Shown here piece by piece: positions 46,480 to 54,176 of a DNA stretch of 64,000 nt. The notes below the pieces were generated by a model. That model saw nothing but the letters and a program-made list of their open reading frames with translations. It was not told where the DNA came from and searched no databases. Numbering within the stretch: the stretch's first letter is position 1; each line of letters opens with the position of its first letter. The DNA is from JADJOM01 sp046327715. GTDB lineage: Bacteria > Gemmatimonadota > Gemmatimonadetes > Gemmatimonadales > GWC2-71-9. Both the position numbers and the translations under genes were made by a program. Location: assembly GCA_046327715.1 (NCBI GenBank), contig JAXLXY010000006.1, positions 200,591-264,590 on the forward strand, given 5' to 3'.

Positions 46480-48360
46480 GTGCGTGCCCTGCCCCCCCCG
46501 GTCGCGATCCTGCTCCTGCCCCTGCTTGGCGGCTGTGCCCGCGAGCCGGCGCCACCCGCCACGCCGCCCCCCAGCCTCGCCCCGCCAGCGTGGGCCGCCG
46601 ACGCCATCTGGTACCAGGTGTTCGTCGAACGGTTCCGCAACGGCGACCCGACCAACGACCCGACGCTCGAGGACATCCGGAGCTTCTCCCCCGATCCGGC
46701 GCCGGCCGGCTGGCAGGTGACGCCGTGGACCGCGGACTGGTACCGCCAGGAACCCTGGGCGCGCGCGACGGGAAAGGACTTCTACGGCACCGTGCAGTGG
46801 CGCCGGTACGGCGGCGACCTGCAGGGGCTCCTCGACCGGCTGGATTACCTGCAGGGCCTCGGCGTGACCGCGCTGTACCTCAACCCGATCAACGACGCCC
46901 CCTCGCTGCACAAGTACGACGCGGCAAGCTACCAGCACGTGGACCGCAACTTCGGGCCCGACCCGCGGGGAGACGCGGCGCGGATGGCGGGCGAAGACCT
47001 GCTGGACCCCGCCACGTGGGGCTGGACGGCCGCGGACAGCCTCTTCCTCAAGCTCGTGGCCGAGGTGCACCGGCGCGGGATGCGGATCATCCTCGACTAC
47101 TCGTGGAACCACACCGGCGTCAATTTCCCGGCGTGGAAGGACCTGGTCGCGCGGCAGCGGGCCTCTCGCTACGCCGACTGGTACGAGGTGCAGCAGTTCG
47201 ACGATCCGGCCACCCCCGACACCAACGAGTTCCGCTACCGCGGCTGGGTCGGGGTGCCCTCGCTGCCCGAATGGAAGAAGGTGGGGCGCCCGGCGGGCCA
47301 GACCCACGGCGCGATCGAGGGCAACCTGGTGCCGGGGGTGAAGGACCTCGTGTTCGCCGTCAGCCGGCGCTGGCTCGATCCGAATGGCGACGGCGACACC
47401 TCGGACGGGATCGACGGGTTCCGGCTGGATGTGGCGGAGATGGTCCCGCTCGGCTTCTGGCGCGAGTACCGGCGGTTCGTGCGGGGCATCAATCCCGAGG
47501 CGTACCTGGTGGGCGAGGTCTGGTTCGAGGACTGGCCCCGCATGTACGACCCCGCCCCCTGGCTGCAGGGTGACGTCTTCGATGCCGTGATGCACTACCG
47601 GTGGTTCGCCCCGACCCGGAGCTTCCTGGCCCAGGCCGAGCCGGCGCTCACCCCGTCGGGGTACGCGCACGCGCTCGATTCAATCGCCCGCGGCATCCCC
47701 CCGGCCCACTACCGGACCATGATGAACCTGACGGCGAGCCACGACACGCCGCGGTTCGCCACCTCGATCCTCAATCCCGGCATCTTCAAGTACGGGGTCA
47801 CGCCGCGCGACAATCCCGACTACCGGCTGGGACGGCCCGATGCCCGGACGCGGCAGATCCAGCTGCAGGTGCTGGTGCAGCAGTTCACCTGGACCGGCGC
47901 GCCGCACATCTGGAATGGCGACGAGGTGGGGATGTGGGGGGCCGATGACCCCGACGAGCGGAAGCCGGTGATCTGGAGTGACCTCACCTACGAGGACGAG
48001 GTCGCCGATCCCTTCGGCCGGCCGCGGCGCCCCGACCCGGTGGCGGCAGACACGGCGCTATTCCACGCCTACCAGGAGCTGATCGCGCTGCGGAAGGCGC
48101 ACCTCCGGCTGTGGGTGGACGGTGTCACACGGTGGCTGGTCACTGACGACCGGCGCAGCGTGCTGGCCTACGAGCGGTCCCTGGCCGGCGAGCAGGCGAT
48201 CGTGGCGTTCAACGCGTCAGAGCGGGCGGTGGAGGTGGCGGTACCGGCGAGCGGGGACTACCGCACGATCTGGCCGGTGGAGGACAAGGTCGTGCGGTCG
48301 ACGGATTCCCTTCGGGTGCTGTTGCCGGCCCACGGGGCGCGGGTGTGGTTGCGCGAGTAG
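46480..48360 (+). CDS. GH13 alpha-amylase-family lipoprotein
   Basis: A 626-residue lipoprotein (GTG start; lipobox PLLGGC) with a Pro-rich linker and a GH13 catalytic domain from about residue 40. Catalytic residues are the nucleophile Asp in GFRLDVAEM, acid/base Glu in LVGEVWFED and the third Asp in ASHDTPRF; LNPINDAP and DYSWNHTG are the other conserved regions. It should cut alpha-1,4 (or 1,6) glucan bonds at the cell surface, comparable to neopullulanase-type enzymes. GCGGAGGAAC is a strong ribosome-binding site, and a TAGCTT box (46441-46446) lies upstream. It is next to the minus-strand maltodextrin operon and likely feeds it. Confidence 0.92.
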   Translation: MRALPPPVAILLLPLLGGCAREPAPPATPPPSLAPPAWAADAIWYQVFVERFRNGDPTNDPTLEDIRSFSPDPAPAGWQVTPWTADWYRQEPWARATGKDFYGTVQWRRYGGDLQGLLDRLDYLQGLGVTALYLNPINDAPSLHKYDAASYQHVDRNFGPDPRGDAARMAGEDLLDPATWGWTAADSLFLKLVAEVHRRGMRIILDYSWNHTGVNFPAWKDLVARQRASRYADWYEVQQFDDPATPDTNEFRYRGWVGVPSLPEWKKVGRPAGQTHGAIEGNLVPGVKDLVFAVSRRWLDPNGDGDTSDGIDGFRLDVAEMVPLGFWREYRRFVRGINPEAYLVGEVWFEDWPRMYDPAPWLQGDVFDAVMHYRWFAPTRSFLAQAEPALTPSGYAHALDSIARGIPPAHYRTMMNLTASHDTPRFATSILNPGIFKYGVTPRDNPDYRLGRPDARTRQIQLQVLVQQFTWTGAPHIWNGDEVGMWGADDPDERKPVIWSDLTYEDEVADPFGRPRRPDPVAADTALFHAYQELIALRKAHLRLWVDGVTRWLVTDDRRSVLAYERSLAGEQAIVAFNASERAVEVAVPASGDYRTIWPVEDKVVRSTDSLRVLLPAHGARVWLRE

Positions 48361-48376
48361 GGCGGGTGGAACGACC

Positions 48377-48477
48377 ACCGCGGAGGCACGGAGGACACGG
48401 AGAGAGGGCCCCTTCGTGTCTCCGTGGTGAATCCGAGAAGTGAAAGTACCACGGAGAAACGGAGTACACGGAGGGGG
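48377..48477. repeat. ACGGAG-rich intergenic repeat (two direct copies, one inverted)
   Basis: Two 30-base direct copies (48377-48406 and 48448-48477) are built of short ACGGAG-type units, and an inverted copy (48412-48429) lies between. The inverted part can pair with either direct copy to form a hairpin. The second direct copy abuts the stop codon of the minus-strand GxxExxY gene. I know such ACGGAG units from many MAGs, but not their function. Confidence 0.85.
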
Positions 48478-48864
48478 CTACAGGAGGACCCGCCGGACGC
48501 CCCGGACCAGCTGCTCCACGTGGAAGTTGACCAGCAGCCCCGCCGACAGTCCCTTGAGCCGCAGGTAGGTGATCAGCTGGGCGGTGTGGATCGGCAGCAG
48601 CCGCTCGACCGCCTTGATCTCGACCAGCAGCTTCCCGCCCACCACCAGGTCAATCACGTAGCACTTCGCCAGCCGCTCGCCCTTGTACTCGAGTGGCAGC
48701 ACGACCTCGCGCTCGTACGCCAGGCCCCGCAGCTCCAGCTCGCGGCCAAGGCACGCCTGGTAGCTGGATTCCAGCAGCCCGGGCCCCAGGTGGCGGTGCA
48801 CCTCGATGGCGGCGCCGATGGTGGCCTGGCTCAGGAGATTCGTGTCGTGCTCGACCAGGCTCAT
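48478..48864 (-). CDS. GxxExxY protein (PD-(D/E)XK nuclease-like)
   Basis: A 128-residue protein. The name-giving motif GLLESSY is near residue 31, the IDLVV Asp near residue 77 and the EIK (VEIKAV) near residue 90. These give the E..D..ExK set of a PD-(D/E)XK nuclease fold, with a hydrophobic C-terminus. The family is widespread, and its function is unknown; nuclease activity is inferred. The stop sits at the edge of the ACGGAG repeat and the gene has no operon partner, so it may be a mobile or repeat-associated gene. Confidence 0.85.
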   Translation of the reverse strand: MSLVEHDTNLLSQATIGAAIEVHRHLGPGLLESSYQACLGRELELRGLAYEREVVLPLEYKGERLAKCYVIDLVVGGKLLVEIKAVERLLPIHTAQLITYLRLKGLSAGLLVNFHVEQLVRGVRRVLL

Positions 48865-48967
48865 GGGCCTCCCCGGCGCGACCCCACGATAGCGATGGCC
48901 GGGGAGTTCCTGGTGCCAATCCGATGCGCTGCGAACCCTTGCGACGCCTCCCCCTCGGGCCCGACGC

Positions 48968-50644
48968 CTACTGAGAGAGGAGGAGGAGCTGGCCCGGGGT
49001 CGTGAGGGTGACCGTCCCGCCGGTGACCGTCGCCTGCTGGCCGGAGTACCCGTCGGTGAGCGTGGTCCCGTCGGTGAAGAGACCGAAGACCGGGATGGTC
49101 TTGCGGCCCGTGGGCTGGTCCAGCGCCACCAGCACCCGGTCGGTGTCGAGGGTACGGCTGAAGATGAACGGTGCCGCCTGCAGCGTCTGGTGCGACCCGG
49201 CACCGATGGCGGGGTGGGCCCGGCGGAATCGGCCCAGCCGGCGCCAATGCTCCAGGGTCCCGGCCGTGCGGCCACCGCGGGCCAGGTCGGGCCAGTTCAT
49301 CGGGGAGCGGAGGTTGGCGTCGCCGTTGGCGCCCGGGACCTGCAGCGGCCGTGCAAGTTCATCGCCATAGTAGACCTGCGCCCCGCCCGGAGCCAGCAGC
49401 AGCCGGGTGCCGGCGCCGAGCGGGTCCTGTCGCGCCGGGTCGTAGGGCCCGCCGTCATCGTGCGAGCTCACGTAGTTGAGGAGGGCCACGCCGGCCAGGT
49501 CCCCGCCCTGCAGTGACGCCGCGTAGTGAGTGTACAGCGTATCCAGCGAGCCGTGCGCCTCCGCCTTGAAGGCAAAGTTGATCAGCGCGTCGAAGCCGAA
49601 CGCGAAGTAGTCCACCTTCCGGTCGCCGAAGTCGTAGGCCCGCCCCTGGCCCGGCCCGTACCCGTAGACCTCGCCCACCATGTAGAACGGCAGGCTGTCG
49701 AGCACCTCCGTGGGGTGGGTACGCTTCCAGTCCTCGTAGGCCAGCGAGGCCTCCCGCTTGAGCTCCGCGCTCACCGCCTCGCCGAAGTGCTTGGCGGTGT
49801 CGAGCCGGTAACCGTCGAAGCCGTACTCGCGCACCCAGTCGGTGAGCCACTTGATCAGGTAGTACCGTGGGGCCCGGGGGTACCCGGTTCGGCGGAAAAA
49901 GCTCTCCAGGCTGGCCTCTTCCCGCTCCAGCCGCCCCTCGGCGCGCCACTTCTGCGCGAGGGCCGCCGGCAGCGCCACCGCGGAGTCGCGGTCGGTGCGC
50001 ACGTCGGGCAGGGTGGGCACCAGGGTGCACTCCGTGGTGCTCGCGTAGCTGTCGTACCGGCATTGGGGCTCGGTGCGGACCCAGTCGGCGGGCCAGGCCG
50101 GGTCCATCGGGGTGACCGGCCCGGGGTGGTTGATCACCGCGTCCATCAAGACCCGGAGCCCGTGCCGGTGCGCGGCGTCGACGAGGGCCTTGAGGTCGTC
50201 CCGGGTGCCAAGTGCCGGGTCCACCGCCGTCCAGTCGCGCGCCCAGTAGCCGTGATAGCCGTAAGTCTTGCCCGTGCCCTCGTCCACGCTGCCGTGGATC
50301 TGCTCCACGAACGGCGTCAGCCACAGGGCCGTGACCCCCAGGCTGTCGAAGTAGCCCGACTCGATGCGCTGCCGCACGCCGGCAAGGTCCCCGCCCTCGA
50401 AGTTGCGGAGGAGCGCCCCATCATGCGCGCGGCCCAGGGCGTGGTCGTTGGCGGTGTCGCCATTGGCGAACCGGTCGGTGAGCAGGAAGTAGATGGTGGC
50501 GCTGTTCCAGTACCGCGCTGCCGCGGGCGTGGTGGCGGCCACGGTCGTCGCGGACTCGGCCGCGGATCGGGACGGGCGCTGGCATGCCGTGGCGAGCGCG
50601 GCGCCGGCGAGGATCAGACCGAGGGTGGGAAGCCGGGGTGCCAT
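48968..50644 (-). CDS. GH13 alpha-amylase-family lipoprotein (maltodextrin operon)
   Basis: A 558-residue lipoprotein (lipobox ALATAC) with a Ser/Thr-rich linker and a GH13 barrel. Catalytic residues are Asp in GYRLDTAKHF, Glu in MVGEVYGYG and Asp in YVSSHDDGG; VMDAVINHPGP is region I. The C-terminal beta domain ends near TLTTPGQLLLLSQ. It cuts starch or maltodextrins at the surface or periplasm. The ATG at 50644 lies 31 bases inside the MFS transporter gene, so the two are co-expressed and translationally linked. It is the last gene of GH97-malQ-MFS-GH13. Confidence 0.92.
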   Translation of the reverse strand: MAPRLPTLGLILAGAALATACQRPSRSAAESATTVAATTPAAARYWNSATIYFLLTDRFANGDTANDHALGRAHDGALLRNFEGGDLAGVRQRIESGYFDSLGVTALWLTPFVEQIHGSVDEGTGKTYGYHGYWARDWTAVDPALGTRDDLKALVDAAHRHGLRVLMDAVINHPGPVTPMDPAWPADWVRTEPQCRYDSYASTTECTLVPTLPDVRTDRDSAVALPAALAQKWRAEGRLEREEASLESFFRRTGYPRAPRYYLIKWLTDWVREYGFDGYRLDTAKHFGEAVSAELKREASLAYEDWKRTHPTEVLDSLPFYMVGEVYGYGPGQGRAYDFGDRKVDYFAFGFDALINFAFKAEAHGSLDTLYTHYAASLQGGDLAGVALLNYVSSHDDGGPYDPARQDPLGAGTRLLLAPGGAQVYYGDELARPLQVPGANGDANLRSPMNWPDLARGGRTAGTLEHWRRLGRFRRAHPAIGAGSHQTLQAAPFIFSRTLDTDRVLVALDQPTGRKTIPVFGLFTDGTTLTDGYSGQQATVTGGTVTLTTPGQLLLLSQ

Positions 50645-52209
50645 GGGGCGGCCTGGGCGTCGTCCCGGTCCTCGACCCGGAGGGTGAGCAGGGCGGCGAG
50701 GAGGAGGGAGCCCCCGCCGATGGCGAGGGCGTAGATCGCCTCGCCGCCGAAGAACCGCTTCACGAAGAAGCCGAGGATCGCGGCCGCGACGATCTGCGGG
50801 ATCACGATGAAGAAATTGAACACGCCCATGTAGTAGCCCATCTTCGACGGCGGCAGCGAGCCGGTCAGGATGGCATAGGGCATGGCGAGGATGCTGGCCC
50901 ACGCGATCCCCACCCCGACCATCGAGCCGAGCAGCAGGCGCGGGTCGTTGAGCACCAGGATCGAGAGCAGGCCGAGGGCCCCGCAGCAGAGGCAGAGGGC
51001 GTGCGCCACCTTGCGGCTGGTGCGGCGGGCCAGCACCGGGATCGCAAAGGCCACGAGGGCGGCCACGCCGTTGTACGCGCCGAACCCGACCCCCACCCAG
51101 TTGGCGCCCTCGTTGTAGCGGGGGGACGTGGCGTCGGTGGCGCCGTAGAGGTGGGCGGTGACCGCCGGCGTGGTGTAGATCCACATCGCGAACAGCGCAA
51201 ACCAGGAAAAGAACTGCACCAGCGCCAGCTGCTTCATGGTGCGCGGCATGTCGCCGAAGTCGTTCAGGATGGTCACGAAGCCGTTGTCGTAGTGGCCGCC
51301 CTTCTGCATCACCCCACCCGCGATGAGCAGCACGCCCACCACCGCCACCCCGCCCGAGAGGATCATCACCTGGTAGGCGGCGGCGCGAGCCAGCCAGGCG
51401 CTGGCCAGGGCGCCGACCACGATGAGGAGCACGCCCAGCTGCACCTGCCGGCCGCCGCGGGCCGCGTAGGCCGCGGGGGTGCGCTCCTCCCGGCCGCTGA
51501 CCTCGCGCACCTGGTTCTCGGCGAAGGCGGCCATCTCCTCGGGCGAATACTCCCGCGAGCGGAGCACCGTCCAGAGCACCGCCGCGAAGAACACCGCCGC
51601 ACCGAAGATGAACGACAGCCGGACCGAGTCGGGGATCACGTGCGGTGGCGCCTCGTTGCTCACCCCGAACCAGGTGGTGAGCACCCATGGCAGCACCGAC
51701 GCCGCCACCGCGCCGGTGCCGATCAGGAAGCTCTGCATCGCGAAGCCGGTGGTGCGCTGCTCCGAGGGGAGGTTGTCGCCCACGAAGGCGCGGAACGGCT
51801 CCATCGAGATGTTGATCGAGGCGTCCATGATCCACAGCATCCCTGCCGCCACCCAGAGCGAGGGCGAGTTGGGCATGGCCAGCAGCGCCAGCGAGGCGAG
51901 GATGGCGCCGCCGAGGAAGTACGGCCGCCGCCGCCCCAGCCGGTTCCAGGTGCGGTCGCTGAAGTAGCCGACGATCGGCTGGATCAGAAGCCCGGTTACC
52001 GGCGCCGCGATCCAGAGGACCGGGATGTCCTCGACCTTGGCGCCCAGGGTCTCGAAAATCCGGCTCACGTTGGCGTTCTGCAGCGCGAAACCGATCTGGA
52101 TGCCGAGGAAGCCGAAGCTCATGTTCCAGATTTCCCAGAACGAGAGCCGCGGCTTGGTCCGGGCGGCAGACCCTGCGGCGGCGGCGGCGGTGGCGGCGTG
52201 GGATGCCAT
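50614..52209 (-). CDS. MFS transporter, GPH/SLC45-like maltose or disaccharide family
   Basis: A 531-residue inner-membrane protein with 12 membrane segments. The first helices (SFWEIWNMSFGFLGIQIGFALQNANVSRIF in the first 55 residues) and PIVGYFSDRTWNRLGRRRPYFLGGA are diagnostic of the glycoside-pentoside-hexuronide/SLC45 sugar symporters. A longer loop (about 220-260) precedes TM7. It should carry maltose or maltodextrins with protons into the cytoplasm, where MalQ acts. It begins 14 bases after the malQ stop, and its 3' end overlaps the next GH13 gene. Confidence 0.9.
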   Translation of the reverse strand: MASHAATAAAAAGSAARTKPRLSFWEIWNMSFGFLGIQIGFALQNANVSRIFETLGAKVEDIPVLWIAAPVTGLLIQPIVGYFSDRTWNRLGRRRPYFLGGAILASLALLAMPNSPSLWVAAGMLWIMDASINISMEPFRAFVGDNLPSEQRTTGFAMQSFLIGTGAVAASVLPWVLTTWFGVSNEAPPHVIPDSVRLSFIFGAAVFFAAVLWTVLRSREYSPEEMAAFAENQVREVSGREERTPAAYAARGGRQVQLGVLLIVVGALASAWLARAAAYQVMILSGGVAVVGVLLIAGGVMQKGGHYDNGFVTILNDFGDMPRTMKQLALVQFFSWFALFAMWIYTTPAVTAHLYGATDATSPRYNEGANWVGVGFGAYNGVAALVAFAIPVLARRTSRKVAHALCLCCGALGLLSILVLNDPRLLLGSMVGVGIAWASILAMPYAILTGSLPPSKMGYYMGVFNFFIVIPQIVAAAILGFFVKRFFGGEAIYALAIGGGSLLLAALLTLRVEDRDDAQAAPWHPGFPPSV

Positions 52210-52223
52210 GGGCGTTCAGGGCC

Positions 52224-54176
52224 TCAGGGGTGGTCGGACGTGGGGCCGCCGGGCGCGGCCTGCCGGGCCTGCTGCAGGTGGCCGAGCAGCACCGCCACCT
52301 GGGGGTCATGGAAGACATCATCGAGCAGGCGGCTCATCGGGCGCTGCCAGTTGGGCCGCTGCGTGGACGGGGTGCCCGGCAGGTTCACCGCCACGCCTTC
52401 GAGCCAGAGGTCCTCGAGCCAGGGAACCACGAGCGGGCTGCCCGAGCGGCCCAGCCACTCGAGGAGGGCCAGCAGGAACCTCGGGCGGTCCTCCACGGGC
52501 ACACCGAGGTGCGCCGCGAGCCAGCCCATGGCCTGCACCCGTTCCTTGATCGCCGCGGGCGCGCCGGACTCCGCCAGCAGCCCGTAGCGTACCCGGTCCG
52601 CGATGTCGTTGCCGGCCAGCCACCCCGCGAACGTCGGGGTGTCATGGGTGCCGATCAGCGCCATGTCGGCCGCGGTGGGCGGCGCGACGTGCGGGCCCGC
52701 CGAGGCCTGGAACATCGCCAGGTACATGCCCCAGATCCGGTGGCGGGGCAGCGCCTCGAAGATCTCCTTCGGCACGGTGCCCAGGTTCTCGCCCACCACC
52801 TCACAGCGGTGCCGGTTCGACTCCAGCGCGAGAATGGCGAACAGCTCCTCCGCGGGGTAGGACACGTAGGTGCCGTCGTGCAGGCCGAAGCCGTGGGGGA
52901 TCCAGTACAGCCGGGTCCAGGCCATGATATGATCCACCCGCAGCACGCCGGCCAGGCTCGCCTGGTGAGCGATCGAGCCGGCCAGGTAGCGGTGCCCCTC
53001 GTGGCGCGAGGCCTCGGGCAGCACCGGGCTGAAGCCCCAGTCCTGGCCGCTCGGAAAGCCGCCGTCGGGCGGCGCCCCCACCGACATCCCGCCGGCAAAG
53101 AGCGCCTGCCGCGACCACGGATCGTACCCATCGGGGTGCCCGCCCACCGCCAGGTCGAGCCCCAGGCGAAAGCCCTCCTGGTCGAGCCGCTGCCGCAGGG
53201 CGCGGAGCTGGCCGCGCACCAGGGGCTGGGCCACCAGGTGGAAGCGTTCCTCGTCGGGGTCCACCTGGTCCGGCGTGAGGGTCCCCGCCCGCGCCGCCGC
53301 CGGCCAGTCACGCCAGTTGCGGCCCATGCGCGCCTGCGCCCCGCGGAACCGGGCGTAGCGCACCAGCTCCTCGTCCAGCTCCTCGATCGGCGGCAGCGGT
53401 GCCCCCGCGAGCGCGGCACGCACCTCGGCGTCGGCGCGGGTCACGTCGAGCATGGCAGGGGCCGCGGTGGGACGGTGGGCCTCGCCCAGGTCGAGGATCA
53501 GCTCCGACCAGAAGAGCCGGCTTACCGGGGAATAGGGGCTCGCCTCGGGCCATTGGGTGTTGAAGGTCGGCAGGAGGGGCAGCACGGTGACCAGGTCGCC
53601 ACCCTGGCGCTGGATCCAGCGGCAGACCGATTCGAGATCGCGGAGGTCGCCCACCGAGCGGCTGCGAGCCGAGCGGAGCGCCGCCAGGTGCGTCCCCACG
53701 CCCCAGCTGTGCCGTGCGCCCGGCCGCCGCCAGGCATGCACCGGCGAGGCGATCACCGTGCTGCTCACCTGTTGCCCGGCGGTGTCCACCGTCAGGCGGT
53801 GATAGCCCGCCGGGAGCTGCCCCTTGGGGCGCAGCCACCGGTCGAATTCCTCCAGCTCCGCCACGTTGCCATCCTCCAGCCGCAGCTCGAAGCTGAGCGG
53901 GCCGGAGCCCCCGACGCGAAACGGTGCCAGGGTGCCGTCCCAGGCCACCAGGACCGGCGGGACCAGCTCGGCCCGGCGGTGGGCGCGGACGGCGCGGAGG
54001 GCGTCGGCGGCATCGGCCGGAGCGGAGACGGGCGCCCCCACCGCGGCGCAGACCCGCACCAGCGTCTCGGGGGCCACCGTCACCCGGCGGCCCAGCCCGT
54101 CCGTGTACCGTGTGGCGACGCCCAGCACGCGTGCAAGCGCGCGGAGGGGGGTGAGTTCCTTGGTGCGAGTGCTCAT
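52224..54176 (-). CDS. malQ: 4-alpha-glucanotransferase (amylomaltase, GH77)
   Basis: A 650-residue cytoplasmic enzyme with a family-typical N-terminal part (residues 1-140) and the GH77 barrel: nucleophile Asp in VLRVDHIMAWTR, acid/base Glu in EVVGENLGTVP, and GTHDTPTFAGW as the third site; PHGFGLHDGTYV is also conserved. It disproportionates maltodextrins so that glucose and longer glucans are released. The ATG overlaps the GH97 stop (ATGA). Location in the operon with a sugar permease fits the role. Confidence 0.95.
   Translation of the reverse strand: MSTRTKELTPLRALARVLGVATRYTDGLGRRVTVAPETLVRVCAAVGAPVSAPADAADALRAVRAHRRAELVPPVLVAWDGTLAPFRVGGSGPLSFELRLEDGNVAELEEFDRWLRPKGQLPAGYHRLTVDTAGQQVSSTVIASPVHAWRRPGARHSWGVGTHLAALRSARSRSVGDLRDLESVCRWIQRQGGDLVTVLPLLPTFNTQWPEASPYSPVSRLFWSELILDLGEAHRPTAAPAMLDVTRADAEVRAALAGAPLPPIEELDEELVRYARFRGAQARMGRNWRDWPAAARAGTLTPDQVDPDEERFHLVAQPLVRGQLRALRQRLDQEGFRLGLDLAVGGHPDGYDPWSRQALFAGGMSVGAPPDGGFPSGQDWGFSPVLPEASRHEGHRYLAGSIAHQASLAGVLRVDHIMAWTRLYWIPHGFGLHDGTYVSYPAEELFAILALESNRHRCEVVGENLGTVPKEIFEALPRHRIWGMYLAMFQASAGPHVAPPTAADMALIGTHDTPTFAGWLAGNDIADRVRYGLLAESGAPAAIKERVQAMGWLAAHLGVPVEDRPRFLLALLEWLGRSGSPLVVPWLEDLWLEGVAVNLPGTPSTQRPNWQRPMSRLLDDVFHDPQVAVLLGHLQQARQAAPGGPTSDHP

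Noticed and set aside
50645..52321. Fusion of the GH13 lipoprotein with an upstream 550-codon frame
   Set aside because: The upstream part is a frame shadow of the MFS transporter; the lipoprotein signal at 50644 marks the true start.
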